Part shown: positions 7,138 through 17,712 of the stretch, piece by piece
Position numbering within the stretch: position 1 is the stretch's first letter
How the letters are laid out: each line of letters starts with the position of its first letter
Origin: Halobacterium zhouii
GTDB lineage: Archaea > Halobacteriota > Halobacteria > Halobacteriales > Halobacteriaceae
Length of the DNA stretch: 64,000 bases
Direction of reading: 5' to 3'
Assembly (NCBI RefSeq): GCF_021249405.1
Contig: NZ_CP089593.1
Coordinates: 2,356,001-2,420,000, forward strand
Program-made: the position numbers and the translations under genes
Notes under the pieces: generated by a model
The model's database searches: none
Told to the model about the DNA's origin: nothing
What the model saw: the letters and a program-made list of their open reading frames with translations, nothing else

Positions 7138-9578
7138 CACTGACACACCTCGCAGGTCGGGTCCTCGACGCTCGGCAGGTCACCGCGGTCACCACCGGAC
7201 TCGTCGTCCGGGTCGTCCTCCGCGTCGCGGAACTGGGTGTTCTCGTACTCCTCCATGTCCAGGGTCGTCTTCTCGAGTTGACTCGCGCCGAGGGTGCGCA
7301 GGTAGTACGTCGTCTTCAGGCCGAGTTCCCACGCGGTCTGGTAGACGTCCGAGAGCAGGTCGCCGTCGGTTTCCGGGAAGAAGACGTTCACCGACTGGCT
7401 CTGGTCGATCCAGACGCCGCGGCGAGCGGCGAGTCGGAGTTGGTGGCGCGGGTCGATTTCGAACGCAGTGCGGTAGAGCTCCTGCATGTCGTCGGGAATG
7501 GCGTCGAGTTCCTGCACGGAGCCGTCGTGGTACGTGAGCCTGTCGCGCAATTCATCGTCCCAGAGGCCGCGTTCCTCGAGGTCCGCGACGAGGCGGTCGT
7601 TCACGACCGTGAAGTCCCCGCTCATGTTCGACTTCACGTAGAGATTCGAGTAGACGGGTTCGATGGACGGCGACGTGCCAGCGATGGTGGAGATGGTGGC
7701 GGTGGGCGCGACTGCCATCGTGTTCGAGTTCCGCATTCCGTGCTCGGCGACGCGCTCGCGCACGCCGCTCCAGTCGAGGCGCTCCTCTCGGGACACCGGA
7801 ATCTCGCGGCCGCGCTCCTCGGCGAGTAGGTCGACCGTGTCCTGCGGAAAGACGTCACGGTCCCACTTCGACCCCTCGTAGCTCTCGTACGTGCCCCGCT
7901 CGGCGGCGAGACCCGCGGACGCGTCGATGGCGTGGTACGCGACGAACTCCTGTATCTCGTCGGCGCGGTCGAGCGCGTCGCCGCTCGCCATCGGCACGCG
8001 TAACTGCTGGAGCGCGTCGTGGAACCCCATCACGCCGAGACCGACCGGCCGGTGGCGCATGTTCGAGCGCTCGGCGTCCTCCGTCGGATAGAAGTTCAGA
8101 TCCACGACGTTGTCGAGCATCCGCATCGCCGTTTCGACGGTGTCGGAGAGCTGTTCGCGGTCGAGTTCGCCGCCGTCGCCGTCTTCGTCATCCGCCACGT
8201 GGCGCGCGAGGTTCACGCTGCCGAGGTTGCAGACCGCGGTCTCCTCCTCGGAGGTGTTCAGCGTGATCTCCGTGCAGAGATTCGAGGAGCGAACCGTCCC
8301 CGCGTGGTCCTGTGGCGAACGCACGTTACACGGGTCCTTGAACGTGAGCCACGGGTGGCCGGTCTCGAAGAGGCGCGTGAGCATCGTGCGCCAGAGGTCG
8401 CTCGCCTCGACGCGCTCGAAGTTCTCTATCTCCCCCTCGTCGGCGAGTTGCTCGTATTCGCGGTAGCGCTCCGCGAAGTCGCTGCCGTACAGTTCGTGGA
8501 GGTCGCCGGTCTCCTTCGGGGAGAACAGCGTCCACTGCTCGTCGTTCTGCACGCGCTCCATGAACAGGTCGGGAATCCAGGCTGCCGTGTTCATGTCGTG
8601 GGTGCGGCGGCGGTCGTCGCCCGTGTTCCGGCGGAGGTCACAGAACGCCGGGAAGTCCAGATGCCAGCACGCGAGGTAGGCAGCGGCCGCTCCGCGGCGC
8701 TTCCCGGAGCGGTTGATGGCGGCGGTGACGTCGTTCGAAATCTTGAGGAACGGCACTGTGCCCGTGGACTCGACGCCCGTAGATTCGATGAGCGACCCGG
8801 CCGCCCGAAGGGGCGTCCAGTCGTTCCCGAGGCCGCCGCTCCACTTCGAGAGCTTCGCGTGTTCCTTGTACGCGTCGAAGATGCCCTCGAGGTCGTCGGG
8901 GACGGTGGTGAGGTAACACGAGGAGAGTTGAGCGTGCGTGGTGCCGGCGTGGAACAGCGTAGGCGTCGAGTGGACGAACCGCAGCGAGGAGAGCGCGTCG
9001 TAGAACTCGATGGCGTACGCCTCGCGTTCCTCGGGGTCCTCGCGGAGCGCGACGCCCATCGCGACGCGCATCCAGAACGTCTGCGGGAGTTCGAAGGGGT
9101 CCTCGTCGGGTTCCCGGAGGAAGTACCGCTGTCGGAGCGTGTCCATCGCCATGTAATCGAGGCGGTCGTCGCGCTCCGGTCGGATGGCGTCCGTGAGTCG
9201 TTCGAGGTCGTAGTCGGCCATGCGCTCGTCGAGCAGGTCGGCCTCGAGACCCCGCTGGATTCCCTCACGGAACGCTTCTCGGTAGGCGCCCTCGCGGTCG
9301 GCGGGGTCGTAGTCGTCGACAACGCGGCGTTCGAGGCGCTCGCGAAGGACGCGGCCGGCTACAGACTTGTACGCGGGGTGGCGGTCGATGCGGCCGGTGA
9401 GCGCGCCGAGCAGTGCGTCGTACAGTTCGTCGGTACTGGCTCCGTCGTAGGCGTTGCGCTCGGCCTCCTGGAGTACGCGTTCGCGGGCGTCTCCGTCGAC
9501 GATGTCGCCGTATCCGTCGCTGGCGCGGTCGAGCGCTCCGGCGAGCAGTTCGGTCGTGTCGGCAGTGGTCTGACTCAT
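7137..9578 (-). CDS. nrdA: Class I ribonucleotide reductase large subunit
   Basis: An 813-residue catalytic subunit. Recognisable elements are the redox Cys221 in LSSCYLTTVPDD, the N433-x-C435-x-E437 active-site triad in SSNLCTEITLNT, partner Cys450 in AVCNLGSVNLAR, the radical-transfer Tyr pair in LKTTYYLRTLG, and a C-terminal CEVCQ that can shuttle electrons from thioredoxin. It converts ribonucleotides to deoxyribonucleotides with NrdB. The N-terminal ~130 residues precede the core and may contain an ATP-cone-like regulatory region, but I cannot match its motif. First gene of the nrdAB operon. Confidence 0.96.
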   Translation of the reverse strand: MSQTTADTTELLAGALDRASDGYGDIVDGDARERVLQEAERNAYDGASTDELYDALLGALTGRIDRHPAYKSVAGRVLRERLERRVVDDYDPADREGAYREAFREGIQRGLEADLLDERMADYDLERLTDAIRPERDDRLDYMAMDTLRQRYFLREPDEDPFELPQTFWMRVAMGVALREDPEEREAYAIEFYDALSSLRFVHSTPTLFHAGTTHAQLSSCYLTTVPDDLEGIFDAYKEHAKLSKWSGGLGNDWTPLRAAGSLIESTGVESTGTVPFLKISNDVTAAINRSGKRRGAAAAYLACWHLDFPAFCDLRRNTGDDRRRTHDMNTAAWIPDLFMERVQNDEQWTLFSPKETGDLHELYGSDFAERYREYEQLADEGEIENFERVEASDLWRTMLTRLFETGHPWLTFKDPCNVRSPQDHAGTVRSSNLCTEITLNTSEEETAVCNLGSVNLARHVADDEDGDGGELDREQLSDTVETAMRMLDNVVDLNFYPTEDAERSNMRHRPVGLGVMGFHDALQQLRVPMASGDALDRADEIQEFVAYHAIDASAGLAAERGTYESYEGSKWDRDVFPQDTVDLLAEERGREIPVSREERLDWSGVRERVAEHGMRNSNTMAVAPTATISTIAGTSPSIEPVYSNLYVKSNMSGDFTVVNDRLVADLEERGLWDDELRDRLTYHDGSVQELDAIPDDMQELYRTAFEIDPRHQLRLAARRGVWIDQSQSVNVFFPETDGDLLSDVYQTAWELGLKTTYYLRTLGASQLEKTTLDMEEYENTQFRDAEDDPDDESGGDRGDLPSVEDPTCEVCQ

Positions 9579-9680
9579 GATGGGTCGCGCCGAGCGCCAC
9601 CGCTGGACGTGGCTGCCGCTATCGGTCAGAGCGGCGGCGAGCGGGACGCTCGGTCGTGTTCCGTCACATTCGGGCCGGCC

Positions 9681-9726
9681 GAATAAAGCTTACCAACAGT
9701 GGTTTCAGAAACACAATCTGATTTGT
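9681..9726 (-). promoter_or_regulatory. Candidate nrdA promoter with NrdR-like site
   Basis: On the minus strand CTTTATTC (9681-9689) is the only good TATA-like box upstream of nrdA and would give a leader of roughly 80 nt. Thirty bases further upstream, ACAAATCAGATTGTGT (9711-9726, minus strand) matches the bacterial NrdR-box consensus at 12 of 16 positions counted by hand. The rest of 9579-9753 shows nothing else recognisable. Confidence 0.3.
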
Positions 9727-9753
9727 ATTCGGTGCTGTTCGCGGTGGAGAACG

Positions 9754-10086
9754 CTACAGGACCAGCACTCGAACGAGCATGAACACGCCGACGAGCGAGT
9801 AGACGACCATCATCGCGCGCATCGTGGCGTGCTCGGGGATGGGGCTGTTCAGGTACGCGCCGATCTGTCCGCCGACGAAACAACACAGGCCAGCGGCGAA
9901 CCCGAAGCCGAACGGAACCGTGAAGCTGTGGCCGCTGAACTCGGGCGGCGCGAACCCGAGGAGGAGCAGGTTCGTGACGAGCGCCGCGACGATGGTGCCA
10001 TGCAGGACGAGCGCGCTCGTCCCGGCGTTCGCGGTGCTCGTCGCACTCGACCTGGCGTTCGGTGCGGTGGCCGTCGCCCTGCTCAC
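9754..10086 (-). CDS. Small membrane protein, unknown function
   Basis: A 110-residue protein with a Ser/Thr/Ala-rich N-terminus followed by three hydrophobic segments (about residues 27-47, 57-78 and 90-110) and a very short C-terminus. The start is GTG at 10084-10086. Two adjacent cysteines (GLCCFVGGQIGAYL) lie in the second membrane segment. It sits between the nrdA promoter and the second ABC cluster on the same strand. I do not recognise a family; a haloarchaeal conserved membrane protein is likely. Confidence 0.6.
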   Translation of the reverse strand: MSRATATAPNARSSATSTANAGTSALVLHGTIVAALVTNLLLLGFAPPEFSGHSFTVPFGFGFAAGLCCFVGGQIGAYLNSPIPEHATMRAMMVVYSLVGVFMLVRVLVL

Positions 10087-10135
10087 GCGAGCGACGAGTT
10101 CGAGCGTCGAGTAGGCGGGAGAACAGCAGGCGCCG

Positions 10136-10987
10136 TCAGCCGAGTTCCGAGCGGCGGAACGAAACGTACCCGAGGAGCATCGAACCGGCGCCCCAGGCGA
10201 ACATCACGAGCGAGTTGAACCAGAACTTCGCGTACAGTTTGTCCGGGGGGTTCCCGACCTGCTGATTGAGGCCTTCGTACGGCGTGGGGAACAGCCCCTG
10301 GTAGACGATTTGGGTGCTGAACAGGTACGACGTGGCCGGGGAGAGCGACCGGATGAACGTCCGCGTGTCGTTCGCGATGGTCGTGCCCAGCAGGTCCGCG
10401 GCGGTGTCGAGCAACGCCGGGAGTCCGATGACGGGGAGGAACCCGAACCAGAACGGAACGAGGAGGAAGTACGCCCCGAACACGCCGAGCATCGCGCGCG
10501 ACCGACTGGCAGTGGCCGCCGAGATGCCGACGTAGATGCCGATGAAGGAGAACGCGAACAGCGACGACACCAGCGCGAATCGGAGGAACCGCATCGGAGC
10601 GGGGAACTCGACGAACGTGGCGGCGGCGAGCGCGAAGCCGACGGCGACCGCGGTGACGACCGCAGCGAGTGCGACGCCGAGGCGGGACGCGAACTTCCCG
10701 AGGACGTACTGCGTCCGGGAGTTCGGGAGGCCCATCGCGTACTTGATTGCGCCGGTGTCGCGGTCGCCCGCGATGGAGAGGTACGCCAGCGGCGCGAGAA
10801 TCAACGGGAACACGAGGAACTGGAAGAACGACACGTCGAACAGCGTCCGATAGGGGTGGTCGTAGATGCTCATCTCGGACGCGAAGATGAGGGCGACGAG
10901 CGCCGCGAACGCGCCGATAACGCCGAGCACGACGTACGACCGTCGCGCGTTCTTGAAGTCGTCGCGGGCGACGGTGTAGAGGCTCAC
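10136..10987 (-). CDS. ABC-2 type transporter permease
   Basis: A 283-residue polytopic membrane protein starting (GTG) MSLYTVARDDFKNARRSYVVL, the same architecture as the permeases at 713-1555 and 2570-3352. A 'MGLPNSRTQYVLGKFASRLG' loop follows the second membrane helix, where the cluster-1 proteins have 'SLPHTR'. Its start overlaps the stop of the upstream ATPase gene by 4 bp. It probably forms an efflux or membrane-remodelling complex with that ATPase. Confidence 0.85.
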   Translation of the reverse strand: MSLYTVARDDFKNARRSYVVLGVIGAFAALVALIFASEMSIYDHPYRTLFDVSFFQFLVFPLILAPLAYLSIAGDRDTGAIKYAMGLPNSRTQYVLGKFASRLGVALAAVVTAVAVGFALAAATFVEFPAPMRFLRFALVSSLFAFSFIGIYVGISAATASRSRAMLGVFGAYFLLVPFWFGFLPVIGLPALLDTAADLLGTTIANDTRTFIRSLSPATSYLFSTQIVYQGLFPTPYEGLNQQVGNPPDKLYAKFWFNSLVMFAWGAGSMLLGYVSFRRSELG

Positions 10988-11946
10988 GCGTCGTCACCTC
11001 CGGGCACGGCAACCGGCGTCTCGCGCGCCGGCGGTGCGTCCCGTTCCGTGGAACCCGTGTACTGCTCGAACAGCGCTTCGAGCGAGGCGTCCTCGATGGT
11101 GACGTCGGTGACCGTGGTGGCGTCGTCGAGGCGCCGGAGGACCGGCATCTTCGCCTCCCGACGCGTGCAGGCGACGCGAACGGTGTCGCCCGCAGTCGTC
11201 ACCTCGCGCACGCCGCTGACGGCGGCGACGTTGCTGGTGTCGGGCACCGAGTCGACGGTGGCTTCGACGACGGACTCGGCGTCGATTCGCTCGCGGAGGT
11301 TGTCGATGGTGTCCACAGCGGTCATGCGGCCGTCGTTCATGATGCCGACGCGGTCACACACCTGCTCGACCTGCCCGAGCACGTGACTGGAGAAGAACAC
11401 CGTGGCGCCGCGCGCCTGCTCCTCGCGCACGATCTCCCGGAGGAGTTTGACGCCCTTCGGGTCGAGGCCCGACGACGGTTCGTCGAGGATGAGGAGGTCG
11501 GGGCTGCCGACGAGCGCGATGGCGAGCGCGAGGCGTTGGCCCATCCCCTTCGAGTAGCCGCCAGCGGCGCGGCGCGCGGCCTCCGCGTCGAGACCGACCC
11601 GGTCGATCAGTTCGTCCGGGTCGTCGTCGGCGTTCTTCGTCTGGATGGCGGAGACGACGTGTTCGCGGCCTGTGAGGTTCTCGTACAGCCCGAATCCCTC
11701 GGGGAGCAGGCCGACGCGCTGGCGGACCGCTCGGGAGTCGCTGGCGGCGTCCATCCCCAGTACGGTGGCGACGCCGTCGCTCGGGTTCAGGAACCCCAAC
11801 AGCATGTTGATGGTCGTGGACTTCCCGGCGCCGTTCGGCCCGAGGAACCCGAACACCTCCCCCTCCTCGACCGTGAGGTCGAGGTCGTCGACGGCGACGA
11901 GGTCCTCGAAGCGCCTCGTCAACCCCTCCGTTTCTATTGCGGACAT
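10984..11946 (-). CDS. ABC transporter ATP-binding protein (ABC-2 export type)
   Basis: A 320-residue ATPase paralogous to 1552-2466. Walker A is LGPNGAGKSTTINMLL, the signature YSKGMGQRLALAIA, Walker B LLILDEPSSGLDP, and the H-loop FFSSHVLGQVE. The C-terminal ~80 residues form a domain resembling that of its paralogue, followed by a Pro-rich tail. ATG at 11946 was chosen over an upstream frame extension because MSAIETEGLTRRF aligns with MSAIELSGVTKRF of the paralogue and a TATA-like GATACTAA lies about 24 nt upstream. Coupled to the following permease. Substrate unknown. Confidence 0.9.
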   Translation of the reverse strand: MSAIETEGLTRRFEDLVAVDDLDLTVEEGEVFGFLGPNGAGKSTTINMLLGFLNPSDGVATVLGMDAASDSRAVRQRVGLLPEGFGLYENLTGREHVVSAIQTKNADDDPDELIDRVGLDAEAARRAAGGYSKGMGQRLALAIALVGSPDLLILDEPSSGLDPKGVKLLREIVREEQARGATVFFSSHVLGQVEQVCDRVGIMNDGRMTAVDTIDNLRERIDAESVVEATVDSVPDTSNVAAVSGVREVTTAGDTVRVACTRREAKMPVLRRLDDATTVTDVTIEDASLEALFEQYTGSTERDAPPARETPVAVPGGDDA

Positions 11947-12060
11947 GTCAGTCCGTCCTGTCCGGGTTAGTATCAAGGTGCCGGAGAGTCTCACCGGGTT
12001 TTTACCAAGCGAGACAGTTCCACACGATTCGTTTCGTCGTCCCCGACAGACGCCCGCTGG

Positions 12061-14124
<2,064 letters not shown>

Positions 14125-14172
14125 TGTCTCCGTCTAGGCACGGAGGCACTTGAGGAGCGTGCTACCGGCGGG

Positions 14173-14331
14173 TCAGTCGTCCACCTCGAAGGGCAGGTTC
14201 GAGGAGTCCTCGGCGACGACCCACCAGTGGACGTCGCGCTTCGGGTGACGCTTCTCGACGTGCTCGCGGAGGCCCTGTCTGTCCTCGAAGTCGCGCCCGC
14301 AGAGGTTACAGCGGTGGTGGTGTTTCGGCAT
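14173..14331 (-). CDS. 52-residue C2H2 zinc-finger protein
   Basis: A small gene below usual length cut-offs. It starts MPKHHHRCNLCGRDF and carries one classical finger, C-x2-C-x12-H-x4-H (C8, C11, H24, H29), with F and L at the expected core positions (RDFEDRQGLREHVEKRH). A short Trp-Trp tail and acidic end follow. A TATA-like box 25 nt upstream supports the ATG. It lies 48 bp upstream of uvrB in the same direction, so the two may be co-transcribed. Single-finger proteins of this type occur in haloarchaea, probably as nucleic-acid or protein-binding regulators; the target here is unknown. Confidence 0.78.
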   Translation of the reverse strand: MPKHHHRCNLCGRDFEDRQGLREHVEKRHPKRDVHWWVVAEDSSNLPFEVDD

Positions 14332-14351
14332 ACCAGTACAAACGTCAGCGA

Positions 14352-14360
14352 TTCTATTAC
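14352..14360 (-). promoter_or_regulatory. TATA box of zinc-finger gene
   Basis: Minus-strand GTAATAGAA is centred 25 nt upstream of the ATG at 14331, giving an essentially leaderless transcript for the zinc-finger/uvrB unit. Confidence 0.5.
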
Positions 14361-14439
14361 TCGTATCGGCGCGAGCGACGACGGCCGACTCGTCCGGCAG
14401 GAAATACGGACGCCACCGACGCCACGTGGTTGTGTGATT

Positions 14440-14600
14440 GCGAACAGACGGCGGAATGGTTCGCTCGCGGGTCGTTCCTCCCCGCTCGCGTTGACGTGGT
14501 TCTCACTCGCTACGCTCACGGGTCACTCTGTGCCCCGTTCGCAGTTCCGTGGTTCTCGCTCCTTGCGGTCGCTCCGAACCACGCACTCGTTCCGAACCAC
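14440..14600 (+). repeat. Intergenic CGCTCC/GTTCGC-rich repeat, block C
   Basis: A non-coding stretch built of short alternating words (GCTCGC, CGCTCC, GTTCGC). The part at about 14515-14584 (CTCACGGGTC ... CCCCGTTCGC ... GGTTCTCGCT ... CGCTCCGAACC) matches the tail of the element at 34218-34456 word for word with small changes. Open frames across it are compositional artefacts. The rest of 14332-14711 shows no gene. Confidence 0.5.
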
Positions 14601-14711
14601 GCTATCGCAGGCCGGGTCGCCGTACTCCCGCCTCGGCCGACCTACGCTGGCTGTCAACGCATGGCCGGGGTTGGTCCCGCCCTCGTACTTGAACCTACGC
14701 AGCCGGTAGCC

Positions 14712-14894
14712 GCCAGCGTCCGCGAGTGAGCGGCTTGAAAAGCCCGATCGGAGCGGTTCACTGCGCGAACGGAGTGAGCGCAGGCCGACGACTGAACGGA
14801 GCGAGCGCAGCGAGCGAAGTGAAGGAGGAGTGCTTTTTCCCCAAGTTTTTGCAAGCGAGGGGCGCGGAGCGCCCCGAGCGCTGGAAAAAGTGGG
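14712..14894 (-). repeat. Structured 3'-end repeat element, copy A
   Basis: On the minus strand the element begins at the base after the polD1 stop codon. First comes a nested hairpin (TTTTT ... AGCG ... GGGGCGC-TCC-GCGCCCC ... CGCT ... AAAAA), then the conserved words AAAAAGCACTCC and TTCACTTCG, TCGTCGGCCT, GAACCGCT, CCGCTCAC and CGCGGACGCT. Copy B at 34218-34456 has the same words in the same order and the same hairpin plan with different paired bases. Probably a terminator, 3'-UTR or small-RNA element. Confidence 0.6.
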
Positions 14895-16547
14895 CTAGCG
14901 GAACTTCCTGACCGTCACGTCCAGCGTATCCAGGTCGAGGATCGGAGCGGTGGCAACGTCGGGCTGGATGTTGACGGATTCCTGGAAAGCGGTCTGGTGT
15001 TGCCAGCAACCGGAGTTCACCAGGCGAACGTTGTGGTAGCCGCCGACGCCGAGTTTGTGGACGTGGCCGGTGTGGAAGACGTCCGGCACCTCGTCGATGA
15101 CGAGGTAGTCCTCTTTTTCGGGCGCGAGGCGGGTGCGGCCGCCGAACTGCGGGGCGACGTGGCGCTTCTTGAGGAGTTGCTCCATGGCTTTGTGCGGAGC
15201 GTCGTAGGAGACGTCCTCGCCGGGGTGTTCGGCGATGACCTCGTCGATGGAGACGCCGTGGTACATCAGAATATCGACGCCCTCGACGGTGACGGTGGAG
15301 GGGTTGCCGGTGATGGTGGCGTCGTGGGCAGACATGATGTCCCGGAGTTCGTCGTCGAAGGCGGGCTGGGGTTCCGCGAGACGGACGGTGTCGTGGTTCC
15401 CGGGAATCATCACGATCTCCATGTCGCCGGGAACGTCCTTGAGGTGTTCTGCGAACGTCTCGTACTGCTCGTAGATGTCGACGATGTCGAGTTCCTCGTC
15501 CTGGCCGGGGTAGACGCCGACGCCCTCGACCATGTCGCCCGCGACGAGGAGGTACTCGACGGGGTCGGCTTCCTCGGTGTGGAGCCAGTCCGCGAACGTC
15601 GTCCACTCGCGGCCGGCGAACTCCTGGCTGCCGACGTGGACGTCGGAGACGAGCGCGGCCTGGACGTGGCGGTCGGCGGTGTTCGGCTCGTGCGTGCGCG
15701 GGATGTCCGGGAAGTAGAGTTCGTCGACGAACAGGATGCCGCCGTCCGAGGAGAGCGACCCCTCGACGGCGATGACCTCGTCGGTGAGGAGTTCGTCGAC
15801 GTGCGCGGCGATGTCGCGGTCTTTCATCACGAGCACGGGGAACACGCCGTTTGTGTCCTCGAGTTCCACGAGCCAGTGCCCGCTCGCTGTGGAACGGACG
15901 TCGTTGACCATGCCGACGGTGGCGGCCTCGCTGCCGCCGGGCATCGAGTGAAGCGCGTCCGTCGGGCGGTGGTTGACGCGCCCGCGGAGTTTCTTCGAGA
16001 GGCGCTCGTAGCGGTCGCGGAACGTCGCGACGAAGTCCTTGTACTCGCCGGTCCCCGTGGATTCGCCGGTGATGTCGCCCGCGATGTCGAGATTCTGGTG
16101 GCCGGCGTCTGCGTCGGCGTTCGCGTCGCGAGTGCGCTGCTGGGACGCGCTGCCCGTTCCGCTATCGACCTTTGTCGATTCCTCCGCTCCAGTTTCAACC
16201 CCTGTCGTTTCACCTGGAGAACGCCCCCCAGTGTCCTGGTTATCGTGAGAATTGTTTCCACGGGAACTAGGGGTGTTCGCGGCGCTGGCTGACTCACCAC
16301 TCGGGGATTCGGCGACGCTTCCACCCGCGCCAGACGCCGTTGGCCCGCGGGATTCCGCGCCGCCGACCGCTTCGCGGACGTGGTCGACGGTCAGCGTGAG
16401 CGCGTCACTGGGCGCGATGTCCACCGCCCGCTCGACGGCGGCGGCCGGTTCGTCGGCGTTCGCGAGCAGCGTCACCGCCTCGCGTTCGGCGTTGTAGCCG
16501 CGGCTCGTGAGTTCCCTAACGACGCGAACCGGCGGCTCCAAAGGCAC
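14895..16547 (-). CDS. polD1: DNA polymerase D small subunit (DP1) with phosphodiesterase/exonuclease fold
   Basis: A 550-residue small subunit of the archaeal replicative polymerase PolD. After an N-terminal helical domain and a long Ser/Thr/Gly-rich linker (about residues 85-165) come an OB-fold (ATVGMVNDVRSTASGHWLVE) and a calcineurin-like phosphoesterase domain with metal motifs SDVHVGS, IPGNHD, MYHGVS and HTGHVHKLG, all intact. The start is GTG 16545-16547 (MPLEPPVRVVRELTSRGYNA), with a TATA-like CATACTTTTG about 27 nt upstream; longer in-frame extensions run across the signal-peptidase gene and are not real. The linkage polD1-sec11-orc1-origin is characteristic of haloarchaeal oriC1. 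Confidence 0.93.
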   Translation of the reverse strand: MPLEPPVRVVRELTSRGYNAEREAVTLLANADEPAAAVERAVDIAPSDALTLTVDHVREAVGGAESRGPTASGAGGSVAESPSGESASAANTPSSRGNNSHDNQDTGGRSPGETTGVETGAEESTKVDSGTGSASQQRTRDANADADAGHQNLDIAGDITGESTGTGEYKDFVATFRDRYERLSKKLRGRVNHRPTDALHSMPGGSEAATVGMVNDVRSTASGHWLVELEDTNGVFPVLVMKDRDIAAHVDELLTDEVIAVEGSLSSDGGILFVDELYFPDIPRTHEPNTADRHVQAALVSDVHVGSQEFAGREWTTFADWLHTEEADPVEYLLVAGDMVEGVGVYPGQDEELDIVDIYEQYETFAEHLKDVPGDMEIVMIPGNHDTVRLAEPQPAFDDELRDIMSAHDATITGNPSTVTVEGVDILMYHGVSIDEVIAEHPGEDVSYDAPHKAMEQLLKKRHVAPQFGGRTRLAPEKEDYLVIDEVPDVFHTGHVHKLGVGGYHNVRLVNSGCWQHQTAFQESVNIQPDVATAPILDLDTLDVTVRKFR

Positions 16548-16691
16548 ATCAACTGGAAAGTAGACAGTCAGCAAAAGTATGGCGGTCCTGAAGAGCCGGT
16601 TACGGTCTGGTGAGTGGGCGGTCAGCTGCCACAGTGGCCGTCGGTAGCCAGAGGGGAAGGTTGAAACGCGCCACCGTCCAACAGAAAATGA

Positions 16692-17564
16692 ATGACGACA
16701 GGCGACGACGTGCCTGACCCCAGCGGCGGTCCGCGGGCCGTGCTCGGCTGGTTTCTCCACACCGAACACACCGCTGTCGTGTTCTTCCGCGAGGCCGCCA
16801 GCAGCGCGCTCGCCGTCGGTATGGTCGGGTTGATCCTGTTCGCCGTGAGCGGCGTCTGGCCACCGCTCGTCGCCGTAGAGAGCGGGAGCATGGATCCGAA
16901 CCTCCAGAAAGGAGACCTCGTGTTCGTGATGGAGGAACACCGCTTCAGTCCCGAGTACGCCCACCAGGGCACCGGCGTCGTCCCGTATCAGGTCGCCGAC
17001 GACCACGACTACTGGAAGATCGGGGGGTACGGCGACGTCATCGTCTACGAACCTTACGGGCGGAACGGCCAGACGCCCGTGATACACCGCGCGAGGTTCT
17101 GGGTGAACGACAGCGAGAACTGGTACGACGAGGCGAACCCGAAGTACGTCGACGCCTCCTCGTGTGAGGAGCTCGCGAACTGCCCCGCGCCCCACGCCGG
17201 GTTCATCACGAAGGGCGACAACACCGTGACGAACGACTACTACGACCAGGCCAAGGGTATCTCCAGCCCCGTCAAGCCGTCGTGGATCCGCGGTACGGCG
17301 GAGTACCGCATCCCGTGGCTCGGCTGGGTCCGACTCGCGTTCTCCGGCGCCGCGACGCCACTCCAGGTGCCTGCGACGACGTCGCTGCAGACGTCCACAG
17401 CGACACCGTTTCAGGCATCAGTCACGATTCCACCCCAGGCGTCAGTCACAATGCCACCTCGGACGCCTGCCGTCGACGCTGGAGTGAGAGAGCGGTCGAC
17501 GCTCGACACGGCCTCGCTCTCCCACGGCGCTCTCGACGGTTCCACACGGGAAGTCTCCGCGTGA
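16692..17564 (+). CDS. sec11: Signal peptidase I, archaeal Sec11 type
   Basis: A 290-residue membrane-anchored serine protease that removes signal peptides from Sec-exported proteins. One transmembrane segment (VGMVGLILFAVSGVWPPLVAV, about residues 38-58) precedes the catalytic Ser box VESGSMDPNLQKGD. The His box VIHRARF (archaeal/ER-type His in place of Lys) and the Asp box ITKGDNTVTND follow. The C-terminal ~75 residues are a Thr/Pro/Gln-rich tail beyond the catalytic domain. Divergent from polD1. It would process secreted proteins such as the surface proteins at 45-52 kb. Confidence 0.92.
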   Translation: MTTGDDVPDPSGGPRAVLGWFLHTEHTAVVFFREAASSALAVGMVGLILFAVSGVWPPLVAVESGSMDPNLQKGDLVFVMEEHRFSPEYAHQGTGVVPYQVADDHDYWKIGGYGDVIVYEPYGRNGQTPVIHRARFWVNDSENWYDEANPKYVDASSCEELANCPAPHAGFITKGDNTVTNDYYDQAKGISSPVKPSWIRGTAEYRIPWLGWVRLAFSGAATPLQVPATTSLQTSTATPFQASVTIPPQASVTMPPRTPAVDAGVRERSTLDTASLSHGALDGSTREVSA

Positions 17565-17591
17565 CAGTGCTCACCGCGTGACAGTGCTCTC
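17558..17591. repeat. 17-bp tandem duplication over the sec11 stop codon
   Basis: CGCGTGACAGTGCTCAC is followed directly by CGCGTGACAGTGCTCTC (one mismatch). The first copy contains the sec11 TGA. No coding role is apparent. Confidence 0.6.
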
Positions 17592-17712
17592 GGCGTAGTT
17601 CCAGGAACGTTCTGTTCTCAGCCATCGACGCCGTCGGATTCGAGGTAGTGTTCGGGGAAAGGACGCTACATTCCAGACCACACTGCCGACTCGACCCGGT
17701 GGAGTTGGGTGG

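Noticed and set aside
8019..9686. A 555-codon plus-strand open frame opposite nrdA
   Set aside because: A shadow of nrdA: the minus-strand frame has all active-site residues of a ribonucleotide reductase.
14430..14729. Short open frames in the polD1-zinc finger gap
   Set aside because: They follow the repeated GTTCGC/CGCTCC words of intergenic repeats, with no recognisable protein motif.
16548..17195. A 216-codon N-terminal extension of the polD1 frame
   Set aside because: It runs antisense through the signal-peptidase gene, whose plus-strand frame has the catalytic motifs.
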